Source of the DNA: Candidatus Gastranaerophilales bacterium
GTDB taxonomy: Bacteria > Cyanobacteriota > Vampirovibrionia > Gastranaerophilales > Gastranaerophilaceae
Assembly: GCA_944323705.1 (NCBI GenBank)
Contig: CALUTM010000004.1
Span: forward strand, 1 to 64,000
DNA length: 64,000 nt
Direction: 5' to 3'
Part shown: in pieces, positions 19,294-28,136 of the stretch
How the letters are laid out: the number at the start of each line of letters is the position of its first letter
How positions within the stretch are numbered: position 1 is the stretch's first letter
Made by a program: the position numbers and the translations under genes
Notes under the pieces: model-generated
What the model saw: the letters and a program-made list of their open reading frames with translations, nothing else
What the model was told of the DNA's origin: nothing
The model's database searches: none

Positions 19294-20157
19294 ATGAATA
19301 TTACAGCTACAATGGTAAAAGAACTTCGTGATAAAACAGGTGCCGGCATGATGGATGCCAAAAAAGCTCTTGTAGAAGTTGACGGCGATATGGAAAAAGC
19401 TATGGAAGTTTTACGCCAAAAAGGTATTGCTTCCGCTGACAAGAAAATGGGAAGAATTGCAGCAGAAGGCAGAATCGGTTCTTACGTTTCCGAAAATGCA
19501 GGTGCAATGATTGAAGTTAACTGTGAAACCGATTTCGTTGCAAAAAATGCTGAATTTATTGAACTTACAAACGGTTTGGCACAACTTGTTGCAGAATCCA
19601 ATCCCGCTGATGTTGATGCACTTCTTGCAACAACTTGCCCGAAATGCGGAAAACCTGTTGCAGATGTTATCAAAGAAAAGATTGCTTCTATCGGCGAAAA
19701 AATTACTGTAAGAAGATTTGTAAGATATGAAGGCAACATCGCAACCTATATCCATAACGGTAAAATCGGTGTTCTTCTCCAAACAGATGCAAAAGATGAA
19801 GTTTTGGCAAAAGATATCTGCTTGCATATCGCATCTTCCGCACCGGAATTTGTTTCAAGAAAAGATATCCCGCAATCTGTTATTGATGAAGAAACAAGAA
19901 TCGAAATGGGTAAAGAAGATTTGGCTAATAAACCTGAACAAATCAGAGCTAAAATTGTCGAAGGTCGTGTAAATAAATTGATGGCTCACAAATGTCTGAT
20001 TGAACAGCCGTTTGTTAAAAATCCTGACCAAACAATTGAACAGCTAATCTCCGGCAAATTTAATATCGTCAGATTTGACAGATATGTTCTCGGCGAAGGT
20101 CTTGAAAAAAGAAATGATAACTTTGCCGATGAAGTTATGAGCCAATTAAATAAATAA
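19294..20157 (+). CDS. tsf: Translation elongation factor Ts
   Basis: EF-Ts exchanges GDP for GTP on EF-Tu. MVKELRDKTGAGMMDAKKAL is the classical N-terminus, EVNCETDFVAKN follows, and the protein ends with an EF-Tu-binding C-terminal segment (EQPFVKNPDQTIEQLI). At 287 residues it is of normal size. It has an unusual C-P-K-C motif around residues 110-113 that could bind a metal or simply mark this lineage. An AAGGAG site precedes the start. Confidence 0.96.
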   Translation: MNITATMVKELRDKTGAGMMDAKKALVEVDGDMEKAMEVLRQKGIASADKKMGRIAAEGRIGSYVSENAGAMIEVNCETDFVAKNAEFIELTNGLAQLVAESNPADVDALLATTCPKCGKPVADVIKEKIASIGEKITVRRFVRYEGNIATYIHNGKIGVLLQTDAKDEVLAKDICLHIASSAPEFVSRKDIPQSVIDEETRIEMGKEDLANKPEQIRAKIVEGRVNKLMAHKCLIEQPFVKNPDQTIEQLISGKFNIVRFDRYVLGEGLEKRNDNFADEVMSQLNK

Positions 20158-20176
20158 AAATTATAGAAGGATAAAC

Positions 20177-20215
20177 AATGAGGGCGGATTTGACAAAGTC
20201 AAATCCGCCCTCATT
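20177..20215. terminator. Perfect 18-bp terminator between tsf and the DedA gene
   Basis: AATGAGGGCGGATTTGAC pairs with its full complement around AAA, followed by ATATTTTAG. It ends both the rpsB-tsf operon and, from the other side, the convergent DedA-family gene. An AGAAGG plus ATG just at the stem start is most likely fortuitous. Confidence 0.8.
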
Positions 20216-20230
20216 ATATTTTAGTTTTAT

Positions 20231-20857
20231 TTATGAATCCTTGAGATGTTTAAAATGTTTATAAATATAAACAACACCGAGAGTTCCAAAAATTAAAACA
20301 ATTGCTATATCAAATTTGTGCCATATATGTTTAAAGGCTTCAAGGTTCTGCCCCATTTTTAACCCTACGTAGACAAGGGCATAACTCCAAACAAGAGAAC
20401 CCAAAAACGTAAGCGTAAAGAATATTCGTTTTTTCGCTCTTAGAATACCTGCCGGAAGAGAAATAAACGTTCTTACAACAGGAAGCATCCGGCATAGGAA
20501 GAAAGCCCAATCGCCGTATTTTTCCACCCATTTATCCGCCTCTTCCAAATCTTTTTTAGATACAAGAAAGTATTTTCCGTATTTTTCAACAAACTTTCTT
20601 CCTCCGAAATAGCCGAGATAATAAGACGGAATTGAGCCTAAAACACATCCTATAGCACTTGCAAATGCCGCAACATGCAAATTCATTTCGCCTTTACTTA
20701 CTATATATCCCGCAAAAGGCAAGACTGCCTCACTCGGAAGCGGAATATTACAAGATTCTATTGCCATAAGAAGGCTGATGCCGCAAGGTCCCATCGTCGT
20801 TATAACATGTTCGATAAAACTTATTAATGTACTCAAAATTGCATTTATTAATTCCAT
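20231..20857 (-). CDS. DedA-family membrane protein
   Basis: The product is a 208-residue inner-membrane protein with about five helices. It carries the family motif ESCNIPLPSEAVLPFAGY, the glycine-rich GCVLGSIPSYYLGYFGGR and FLCRMLPVVRTFISLPAG. DedA/VTT proteins act in lipid carrier (undecaprenyl phosphate) or phospholipid translocation across the membrane. It is the last chromosomal gene before the phage block. Its start lies 57 bases from the terminase stop. Confidence 0.88.
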   Translation of the reverse strand: MELINAILSTLISFIEHVITTMGPCGISLLMAIESCNIPLPSEAVLPFAGYIVSKGEMNLHVAAFASAIGCVLGSIPSYYLGYFGGRKFVEKYGKYFLVSKKDLEEADKWVEKYGDWAFFLCRMLPVVRTFISLPAGILRAKKRIFFTLTFLGSLVWSYALVYVGLKMGQNLEAFKHIWHKFDIAIVLIFGTLGVVYIYKHFKHLKDS

Positions 20858-20913
20858 ACTCGTCTCCTCAGCTTTATTATACCAAAAGCTTATAATTTGT
20901 TACAAGTAATGTT

Positions 20914-22215
20914 TTATCCCCTCAGTCTCCAATAGTATTCTACGAGATAACTTATTGCATCAAACGGATGTTCAAGAAACTTAAACTCCCGATTTGATTT
21001 TATTTGATTATGTGTTGGAACGTCCACAATGCTTGTTCCTTCTTTAAAAGAAAGATTATAAATATTGTATAATATCCATTTACACCTTCTTGAATCAACA
21101 AAAAGATGTCTTTCACCTTTAGAGTTTTTAACTCTTGCATTAAATGCGGATATTCTGTTTAATATTGGCGGATTATAATCTCTCAGGCGGAATTTAACAT
21201 CCTCATAGCCGTGATTTTTCAGTGCATTTTTTATAATTGCATAATTGGTATACTCACTTTGAGTACTTCTGTTATCGCCCGAGGCGTCACCGTTGATTAT
21301 AATTGACGATTTATGATTGGGATAACGCTTTAAAAATTCGTCTACACACTGTTGAGTAGAAGTATTTTCAATAACTATCTCATCAAAGAAATAGACATTC
21401 TCTTCATCTTTATGAGCAAGAGCCCAGCACATCGGATCTACGTTAAAATCACAGGTAAGGTGAAGAGGTAAATCGGGATTATATTTCAACCGAAGTTTAT
21501 TTTCCTCGCCAAAACCTTTAACCACAAGCCCTGATGAGTAGTCTCCGAATTCGCCCAATACATTTATTCTGTAATACTCCTCATCAAAGCTTTCTTTCAT
21601 TGACTGGATAAAATGCGGCGGCAGATATATATTATTTGTCGTGGGGGCAATAATCAGACGATAATTTTCTTTTTTTTGCTCGACAAATCTATGCCAAATC
21701 CATCCTTTATCCGCCTGGGGATTTGTATGCCCGAACAGACGATACCGAAAATCCACCCAGTTTTTTCCCCGATATGTATTTCTCAAACGTCCTAATAATT
21801 GCTTAAAAGAAGAATCTGTTATTTGAGATGCCTCTTCGATTTCTGCCCAGTGCAGGTTTAGTGATTTAAACTTTTCGGGGTCCTCCAGTGCCGAAAACAG
21901 TATCTCTGAACCGTTTGAAAATTTAATAATTTTATCAACCTTGTTATACGTATAGTCTTTATCTTGAATATAGCCGAAATTTTCAAGGTGTTCCAGATAA
22001 GCTGCCAAAGTAGTTTTTCTTACAAGCTCGTATTCCTTTGCACCTACAAGTCCTTTGCAGCCGGGATATTTTTTACAAAGAAGTATCCCGAGCAAAGCAC
22101 CACACCAGGTTTTCCCACTGCCGTATCCTCCCTGATAAATCGCGACATCCAAAGATTCTGAATGCGGTATTTCTATAAACTCACGCTGCTTGTCCAACAG
22201 TCTGTACCTGACCAC
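20914..22215 (-). CDS. Phage terminase large subunit
   Basis: The product is a 433-residue packaging motor. Walker A is YQGGYGSGKT near residue 30. The Walker B and coupling region follows as LNLHWAEIEEAS. The nuclease half has acidic motifs in LTCDFNVDPMCWAL and IINGDASGDNR. It is of the PBSX-like terminase type. The start is GTG with an excellent GGAGGTGAT binding site. In a podophage this gene usually sits next to the portal; here it is at the far end of the block. Confidence 0.88.
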   Translation of the reverse strand: MVRYRLLDKQREFIEIPHSESLDVAIYQGGYGSGKTWCGALLGILLCKKYPGCKGLVGAKEYELVRKTTLAAYLEHLENFGYIQDKDYTYNKVDKIIKFSNGSEILFSALEDPEKFKSLNLHWAEIEEASQITDSSFKQLLGRLRNTYRGKNWVDFRYRLFGHTNPQADKGWIWHRFVEQKKENYRLIIAPTTNNIYLPPHFIQSMKESFDEEYYRINVLGEFGDYSSGLVVKGFGEENKLRLKYNPDLPLHLTCDFNVDPMCWALAHKDEENVYFFDEIVIENTSTQQCVDEFLKRYPNHKSSIIINGDASGDNRSTQSEYTNYAIIKNALKNHGYEDVKFRLRDYNPPILNRISAFNARVKNSKGERHLFVDSRRCKWILYNIYNLSFKEGTSIVDVPTHNQIKSNREFKFLEHPFDAISYLVEYYWRLRG

Positions 22216-22276
22216 TTTATCACCTCCTTTTTCAATATACGATTCTGTAGAAACTCAAGCATAACATTCCCTTCTC

Positions 22277-22423
22277 CTCATTTCCCCCCGCCGACATCCG
22301 AGCCTGTAGTTCAAATATCAGCTGAGCCCTATTTTTTCCCCCCCTCATTTACCCCCTGCCTACGCCTGAACTTGTAGTTCCAATATCAACTAAGCCCTAT
22401 TTACCCCCCTCATTTACCCCCCC
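22277..22423. repeat. Two and a part copies of a C-rich 66-bp unit
   Basis: CCTCATTT-CCCCC followed by a G/C-rich stretch, CTGTAGTTC-AATATCA and AGCCCTATTT occurs at about 22277-22336 and 22343-22403. A third partial unit lies at 22409-22423. On the minus strand the repeat reads GGGGGTAAATGAGG, the same word that encodes the GVNEGVNEG linker of the portal protein. It may be decayed coding repeat or a packaging-related element. It fills the gap between the terminase and the next gene. Confidence 0.5.
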
Positions 22424-22883
22424 AGGAGCAAAAATGCTGATAAAAATCTACACTGTTTTTCATCCAAAAACGCTTAAATGCATTGACTTTACTTGCCTCC
22501 AGCAGTGCATTAAAAACCTCTGTCGAAAAATGTCTGTCATTATCAACGTACTCATGGTTTTCACACAAGACATCGTGAATAAGTGCAGGAATCAAAAACC
22601 TGTTGTCGGTATTTGAACCTATAACCCGCCAAAACAGTTTTGGAATTGATGCCCCGTCGTAGCAATAACCCTTGGGAATTTTAAAAGAATAAGTTTTCTT
22701 CTTCTTATAGTCCTTTAGCTCCGTCTTTAATTCTTTTTTGTTTATAAACGGATATTTTTCAACGGATTTTTTTTCCTCCAAACTCATAAACGGAACATAA
22801 TAACGTATACATACATGAGGAATTGTGTCAAAAAATATTCCGGCTTTCTTGTTTGAATACCACTCTTTCATTTTCTTATGCAC
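22410..22883 (-). CDS. Phage DUF1353-family protein
   Basis: The product has 157 residues. SFKIPKGYCYDGASIPKLFWRVIG followed by ALIHDVLCENH is the DUF1353 signature, a family common in tailed-phage genomes near tail or lysis genes, with unknown function. It overlaps the upstream gene by 8 bases, consistent with one late transcript. Confidence 0.75.
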   Translation of the reverse strand: MHKKMKEWYSNKKAGIFFDTIPHVCIRYYVPFMSLEEKKSVEKYPFINKKELKTELKDYKKKKTYSFKIPKGYCYDGASIPKLFWRVIGSNTDNRFLIPALIHDVLCENHEYVDNDRHFSTEVFNALLEASKVNAFKRFWMKNSVDFYQHFCSWGGK

Positions 22884-23247
22884 CTATGACCTTTCTGGGA
22901 TAAACAATAATTTGATTTTTATCACCATAAGTACAATTTCCGATAAACAAAGTGTCCTCGGTGTTATTGTTTTCATCACAAGCTTTGACACCGTATGTAT
23001 ATATTTCATAACTTTTATTTGCAGGAACTTTTAACAGGTCCGTATAATCCGAAGTCAAAAAGAATGTTACGGACTCGGTTTTATTTGCCGCAACTTGCAG
23101 TTCACTACCTATTAAGTTCCGCTTTTCATCCTGTATCGCAAAATATACGATATAATTTTTCACAGGATTTAATCCCGAAATTTTTATTTCTCCGCTATCA
23201 CCCTGATATAGGGTAACTGTTCCTTTTTCATCTATAATTAATGTCAT
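22876..23247 (-). CDS. Phage tail-associated protein, copy 1
   Basis: The product has 124 residues from the ATG at 23247, chosen because AGGAG lies seven bases before it. It is a paralogue of the gene at 24127-24498: both share VTLYQGDSG, KNY-VYFAIQD, TDLL-V and Y-YG-K-CD. The fold looks like a small beta sandwich, as at the N-terminus of baseplate or receptor-binding proteins. Each copy sits directly next to a tail fibre gene, suggesting fibre attachment or assembly. The function is not proven. Confidence 0.55.
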   Translation of the reverse strand: MTLIIDEKGTVTLYQGDSGEIKISGLNPVKNYIVYFAIQDEKRNLIGSELQVAANKTESVTFFLTSDYTDLLKVPANKSYEIYTYGVKACDENNNTEDTLFIGNCTYGDKNQIIVYPRKVIGA

Positions 23248-23257
23248 ATTTCTTCTC

Positions 23258-24127
23258 CTATTTTCCGCAAGCGTACCACCAACCCGTTCTTGAAGACACG
23301 CCGCCCTGATGCCAACCGTTCGCAATAAATCTTGTAGCATTATAGCTTGAAACACTGGCACCTATTACAAAATACGTAGAATTTCCAGAGTAAAAGCCTA
23401 ATGTCAATGTATAATTGGCATTACTAAAAGCTTTCGGGAATGTTACCGTAGTACCGTTTGCTGCAAAGCTAACCCTTCCTCCTTGTTCTTTCCAACCATC
23501 TGACCAGACTCGATACCAACTTGCTCCGTTTACATAAGCTTGACTAACATAAGGCTTTGTATCATTGGAGTGATCCGTATCTAATTTGGTTAAAAGTGTC
23601 GTATTAATCTGACTCACAGCCTCGTTAACCTCTGCCAGATATCCTTTAATAACCTGAATACCTGCCTCTGTAATATTGGACAAATTTTTATCCGCATAAT
23701 CGGTAACCGCTGCAGTTGCTTCCTGAGCTTTTGTCGTTGCAATTTCAGCTTGAGCGGCAGCCGTCTGGGCATAATTTTGTGCGGCAATGGCGTTTGAGCT
23801 TGCACTCAAAATAGTTTCAATATTGGATGCACAGGTTCCTATATTATTATCTCCGATCAAGTCCGCAGAAACAGCAACAAAGCCGCTATTATTGAGTATA
23901 CTGTTTTTTGCATTTATTGAATCTTCAGATGAGGCTTGAGCTTTCTGGGCATAGTATTTTGCCGAGTATTCCACCCCGTCTACGGTACTATCCAACTTAT
24001 TAGCCCAACCACGTGCCAAATTGGTATAATGCTGCAATGCATCAGGAGATACGACAATTTGTTTTAAATTATTTTTTGAAGCAACATTAATTTTTATATT
24101 ATTGCTTCCGCCACTTACATCAACCAT
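23258..24127 (-). CDS. Phage tail fibre protein with coiled-coil shaft
   Basis: The product has 289 residues. Residues 80-190 are Ala-rich heptads (AQNYAQTAAAQAEIATTKAQ) typical of trimeric fibre shafts. The tip has WYRVWSDGWKEQGG, then TTVTFPKAFSNANYTLTL, and ends GWWYACGK, a module common at fibre C-termini that bind receptors. The second fibre at 24998-25549 ends with the same WYACGK. It probably recognises the host surface. Confidence 0.78.
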   Translation of the reverse strand: MVDVSGGSNNIKINVASKNNLKQIVVSPDALQHYTNLARGWANKLDSTVDGVEYSAKYYAQKAQASSEDSINAKNSILNNSGFVAVSADLIGDNNIGTCASNIETILSASSNAIAAQNYAQTAAAQAEIATTKAQEATAAVTDYADKNLSNITEAGIQVIKGYLAEVNEAVSQINTTLLTKLDTDHSNDTKPYVSQAYVNGASWYRVWSDGWKEQGGRVSFAANGTTVTFPKAFSNANYTLTLGFYSGNSTYFVIGASVSSYNATRFIANGWHQGGVSSRTGWWYACGK

Positions 24128-24498
24128 TATATTCCCTCGACTTTCTTCGGATACACGGTAATTGTATTTACTGAACCGATTTTTCCGTCTGCTACTATCA
24201 AGGTATCTTCTAAAAAATCATCCGTGTCACAAACTTTGATTCCGTAATAATATACCCTGACAGTTTCATCACCTTTGACTTCCAGTAAATCCGTAAGTTC
24301 ACCGGAAAGTTCAAACACCACTTCTGGCGATTTGTTACTGTTGATAACCATTTCATTAATAACAGGTTTTCTGTTTTTATCCTGTATTGCGAAATACACA
24401 GCATAATTCTTATCCGTATTTAAACCGCTTACCAAAACGGTGCCGCTATCACCTTGTATTAATGTAATATTTCCGCTTTCATCTACAGAAAATGCCAT
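24127..24498 (-). CDS. Phage tail-associated protein, copy 2
   Basis: The product has 123 residues from the ATG at 24498, with GGAGGG just upstream. It is a paralogue of the protein at 22876-23247 with about 40 percent matching positions by eye, including ITLIQGDSGTVLVSGLN and YYYGIKVCD. Its last base overlaps the start of the downstream fibre gene. Confidence 0.55.
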   Translation of the reverse strand: MAFSVDESGNITLIQGDSGTVLVSGLNTDKNYAVYFAIQDKNRKPVINEMVINSNKSPEVVFELSGELTDLLEVKGDETVRVYYYGIKVCDTDDFLEDTLIVADGKIGSVNTITVYPKKVEGI

Positions 24499-24499
24499 A

Positions 24500-24988
24500 C
24501 TACCCTCCAAAATCCATAACCGTCTGCATTAAGCATTCCTGAATAAACTCCGCCGTAGCCTCTTTACGTTCCTGCAAAGATATAATATACTCAGCCGTTT
24601 GTTCCTGCGTAAAATCGGGCGTTTTATACGTTATAATTTCAACCTTTTGCCCGAGCTCTAAACCCGCCTTTATCGGGAGAAGCAAATCCGCAAGGAAATC
24701 TCTGATACTTCCGTCCTTCATATTGACTTTACGCCTTATCCAACCTAGCGAAGTGCTGAAAAATTCACGTTCAAAATTTTCTTCCTGCTCGGAGGCTTTT
24801 TGTTCAAGATAAGCGGGATTTACAACAGGAATCTGTATCCCGTTTTCTTCTCCCATCATTTCATTTTCTTCTAAAGCATAAATAGCCTCTTCCGTCTCTT
24901 CGATTCTCAGATTTTGATTGTGATTATATTCAACGATAAAATCCGCTCTTTGTATATCATTGCAAGGTTTGTTCAATTTATAACTCAT
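24500..24988 (-). CDS. Phage hypothetical protein between fibre genes
   Basis: The product is a 162-residue acidic soluble protein without membrane segments or recognised motifs. It sits in the tail-fibre cluster with a 1-base gap to the next gene, so it is probably a tail or baseplate accessory. An AGGAAATT site precedes the ATG. Confidence 0.55.
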   Translation of the reverse strand: MSYKLNKPCNDIQRADFIVEYNHNQNLRIEETEEAIYALEENEMMGEENGIQIPVVNPAYLEQKASEQEENFEREFFSTSLGWIRRKVNMKDGSIRDFLADLLLPIKAGLELGQKVEIITYKTPDFTQEQTAEYIISLQERKEATAEFIQECLMQTVMDFGG

Positions 24989-24997
24989 AATTTCCTC

Positions 24998-25549
24998 CTA
25001 TTTTCCACATGCGTACCATCTTTGTGTTAATGCCGCGGTTGAACCCGTAACAGCGTTTGATGTTGTTAAACTCCAAAAGCCCATCCATCTTGCCGCAACA
25101 CCGCCCGTATTATTAAAACCCATATTCTTGATAATCGTGTAATTTGTATCCGAAAACTTCTTTAAAAATGTAACAGTTGTATTTGTGTCATTGCTTGTTT
25201 TGATAATACCCCCTTGCTCCAACCATACGCGGGTTTGCTTGGCAGAATCAGAGAAAAATTCTCTGTACCAGGAACCTCCGTTTTTATATGTCGTAACATA
25301 CAAACCACTGACCGAAAAATTATTTATTGTTGTTGTTAAGTCAGTATTTAATGATTCAATGGATTCGTCTATATCACCGCTTAGGGCAGAAATAGAACTG
25401 TTAATACTTGCAATATTAGAATTTATGCTTGCAGTATTGGTCGTCAAACTTTCCGAAACCGCAGTAATTTTATCATCCAAATATTCAAAATTGTTGTTCA
25501 TTATCTCTGATGAAGCCAGAGAACCGTATTCAATCTCAGTTAATGCCAT
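24998..25549 (-). CDS. Second phage tail fibre protein
   Basis: The product has 183 residues from the ATG at 25549 (AAAGGAGTTCGG upstream). The short heptad region (residues 25-75, rich in INSNIASINSSISAL) is followed by GSWYREFF, WLEQGG, TTVTFLKKFSDTNYTI and the WYACGK end shared with the first fibre. Two fibres with related tips may widen host range or form a branched fibre. Confidence 0.72.
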   Translation of the reverse strand: MALTEIEYGSLASSEIMNNNFEYLDDKITAVSESLTTNTASINSNIASINSSISALSGDIDESIESLNTDLTTTINNFSVSGLYVTTYKNGGSWYREFFSDSAKQTRVWLEQGGIIKTSNDTNTTVTFLKKFSDTNYTIIKNMGFNNTGGVAARWMGFWSLTTSNAVTGSTAALTQRWYACGK

Positions 25550-25790
25550 CCGAACTCCTTTCACTTATTAAAGTATCGTAAATTTTATCCAGTTTTTTAT
25601 TTATATCCGTAATCTGTTCTTTCATATTCCCAAACTCCGATTTTGTAATATATACCTGAGCAACCTCCGCCAATATTTCACGGTGAGTTTGTTCCAACTT
25701 TTCCGGCGTAACAAAAAGGTTATATTGAAAGATTATTGCTATAGCCAACAAAAAAACCGGAGCATATTTGTAAAAAAATTGTCTGTCCAT
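25536..25790 (-). CDS. Small membrane-anchored coiled-coil phage protein
   Basis: The product has 84 residues with one N-terminal membrane helix (about 8-27), then heptads to the end. This size and layout fit phage holin- or spanin-like lysis proteins, but no family signature is present. The 3' end overlaps the fibre gene start by 14 bases. Confidence 0.5.
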   Translation of the reverse strand: MDRQFFYKYAPVFLLAIAIIFQYNLFVTPEKLEQTHREILAEVAQVYITKSEFGNMKEQITDINKKLDKIYDTLISERSSDGIN

Positions 25791-25807
25791 ACCGTCTCAC
25801 TTTCCGA

Positions 25808-26431
25808 TTATTTTGTCAGGAAAAGTTTTGCAACCTGACCTAAAAGATTTACTAATTTTGATGAAGAATCCGCAGTGCTACCCAGATTTGCAGCAGTGGA
25901 AGCATTGCTTGATGTAGTCGCATTACCAGCACTGGTTTGCAATGATTGTCCCTGAGTATCGGATATAACATCATACCCGAGCATATACGCGGATAACAGA
26001 TTATTGATAATGCTTGCCGTATTATCCTGAGATTCAGACAACAACTCTTTTATGTATGAATCCAATGAACTTGTTGTTGTATCCGCCAGATTCTTATATA
26101 AATCCGTTGCTTGAGAAGAACGAATCATATTCCTGTTGGACAGAGGATTAATAATATTATTTTCTAAGTTTTTCTGTGCCTCACTTGACAAAGTATTAGT
26201 ATAACTGCTTAATTTTGCCTGATTTGTAGTAGAATTTAAATTCGGATTCAAATACTCATCCAAAAGAGAATCCATATTTTTGTTAACGAAATTATATACA
26301 GAACTTAAAGCCGTATTTGGATTCAACGTTGACGTAGTCCCGGAGTTGTTTGTCGTTGCCGAGGCATACGGATTTTTTGTCGTAGTATTGCCGTAAGTTC
26401 TTGTCGTTGTCGATTGTGATTTTTTACCCAT
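25808..26431 (-). CDS. Low-complexity virion or ejection protein candidate
   Basis: The product has 207 residues with an N-terminal region very rich in Ser, Thr and Asn (about residues 1-45), a helical middle and a Ser/Ala/Asn tail. This composition and its position next to the stabilisation-like gene suggest an internal virion or tail protein of a podophage. No catalytic motif is seen. Confidence 0.5.
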   Translation of the reverse strand: MGKKSQSTTTRTYGNTTTKNPYASATTNNSGTTSTLNPNTALSSVYNFVNKNMDSLLDEYLNPNLNSTTNQAKLSSYTNTLSSEAQKNLENNIINPLSNRNMIRSSQATDLYKNLADTTTSSLDSYIKELLSESQDNTASIINNLLSAYMLGYDVISDTQGQSLQTSAGNATTSSNASTAANLGSTADSSSKLVNLLGQVAKLFLTK

Positions 26432-26444
26432 TTTTTAATCCTTT

Positions 26445-27989
26445 CTAAACTGTTTTTGTTTTTATTTTGCCAAACTCAATGTTTCTTATACAAAAATCAT
26501 CCCCTTCATTTTTGGTTAAAAATGTCATTTGTAGTGTTTTAAAAAATGAAGATGGTAATTTCTTGGTTGTACTAATGTCTTTTTGCGGAAAATATGCAAA
26601 GTCCCAATGTCCGATATCAAAATATAGAGAATTCTGTTGTGATTTCGCCTTCACATATCTGGTTTTGGAAGATGTTGCATCGTAATTCTTTGTATATTCA
26701 ACATAAAAACTGTTGTTATAATACATATCTAAAGAAACTTTAGGAGGATAAGACAGTATTTTATAAGAATTTTCATATCCCAGATTTAAGGGAGTACACT
26801 TATAAAAAGCCCCTATAAATTCGCCGTCAAAAGTAGATGAATTGTATTCTTCATAAATCTTTTTCCCGCCGGAATACAAAATTCCGCCTATTGTCGCAAA
26901 GCAGTTAATCTTCTGAGACTTCCTTTTTACCCAGGCACTTCTCAAATAGTCATATATAAGTATTGTGGAATAATCTTCATCCCCGTCGGGTATCAAGAAC
27001 CAAACCTCATTTCTGTCACTTGTTACAACAGAAATTGCACGAATATTATCTCTTTCCGCCATAGGAATATTAAACAATTCCTCCTGAATATCAACCGCAA
27101 TATTGTCACCTAAAGTTTTATCTCCGTTTACAACCTGCCTAAAACAAAAAACACCTTTTTTGGTGTCGTCATAAAAATAGAGCTCCGTTCCGTGAAACAC
27201 CAGGGCATTATAAGAAGCACATCCGCCGGGTGAATCCATAGTCTTATAAAACGCAGAGCTATCATCATCTATAGCAATAAGACAGGAGGAATTGGAATGA
27301 AATACCGCAAGCGTTCCCAAATAGGGATATATGGCTGTAATGTTTTTAACAAATTCTATATATCCCGCCGACGTTGCAAGCTCGGCACTTGAAGTTGAAA
27401 AATCATAAATATTCTCCTGCTGGGAATACCATAATATCTGTCCGTTAAAAACCCATAATCTGCCCGCAAAAATTACAAGTCCTAACCCCTTCACATCACG
27501 GTTATCACCGTCTTTTAAATTCATCATAACAACTTCATCGAGTTCGCCTTCCTCATTATAGTTATTTAATTCTATTGAGAGCATCTCCTCCGAGTTAGAG
27601 AAAACCCATAAATCCGACCACCCCTGAGAAACGTCAGTTGCACAAGACTTTGACGTAACTGATAAACCCGAAACTTTTAAGGTAAGGGTCCCTGAGATTA
27701 CGGAAAATAAATAAATTTTACCCTCCGAAGAGTTTTCGGTATGAACAAAAAAGTATGTTACTCCTCCCTGAATGCTCTCAAAAATATTAATAACCCTTTC
27801 ATCCGCAGGTATTTGACTGCACACTGCCACATTTCCTTTGGATGTCCGTATACCTACACCAGAGTTTACCTCTGTTGCAAACAATTCTACATTCTGAATG
27901 TCGGAAGCGGTTATTACCGAAGAGGAATAAACCGAAGAACTCCTGTTTATACCTGAAAACCTGTTACAAATCAATGCAGTTCTTTGCAT
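26445..27989 (-). CDS. Phage packaged-DNA stabilisation or tail tubular-like protein
   Basis: The product has 514 residues. The N-terminus (MQRTALICNRFSGINRSS) and the repeated beta-rich body resemble the beta-propeller-like tail-hub and DNA-stabilisation proteins of P22-type podophages. AAGAAAGGAG precedes the ATG. There is no membrane segment. The assignment is by gene position and general layout, not by a strict motif. Confidence 0.55.
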   Translation of the reverse strand: MQRTALICNRFSGINRSSSVYSSSVITASDIQNVELFATEVNSGVGIRTSKGNVAVCSQIPADERVINIFESIQGGVTYFFVHTENSSEGKIYLFSVISGTLTLKVSGLSVTSKSCATDVSQGWSDLWVFSNSEEMLSIELNNYNEEGELDEVVMMNLKDGDNRDVKGLGLVIFAGRLWVFNGQILWYSQQENIYDFSTSSAELATSAGYIEFVKNITAIYPYLGTLAVFHSNSSCLIAIDDDSSAFYKTMDSPGGCASYNALVFHGTELYFYDDTKKGVFCFRQVVNGDKTLGDNIAVDIQEELFNIPMAERDNIRAISVVTSDRNEVWFLIPDGDEDYSTILIYDYLRSAWVKRKSQKINCFATIGGILYSGGKKIYEEYNSSTFDGEFIGAFYKCTPLNLGYENSYKILSYPPKVSLDMYYNNSFYVEYTKNYDATSSKTRYVKAKSQQNSLYFDIGHWDFAYFPQKDISTTKKLPSSFFKTLQMTFLTKNEGDDFCIRNIEFGKIKTKTV

Positions 27990-28136
27990 TTGTACTCCTT
28001 TCTTTTATTAGTTAATGGCAACAATAATTGCTCGTCTCCGATAATCATCATCAGACACGACATTAAAAAGAGACGGAAGTCGAACAACCGTTATAAACTC
28101 CTAAAACACATCCCGCAAAGCCAAAGCAGAATAAAG

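Noticed and set aside
20176-20230. Start of a pyrH-like gene after tsf
   Set aside because: AGAAGG and ATG occur at the terminator stem, but the frame is short and encodes the hairpin, so it is fortuitous.
20858-20913. Phage attachment site next to the DedA gene
   Set aside because: No direct repeat longer than a few bases was found between this gap and 53651-53862, and there is no tRNA.
22276-22436. CRISPR-like repeats
   Set aside because: Only two full units with diverged sequence and no regular spacers; no cas gene is present.
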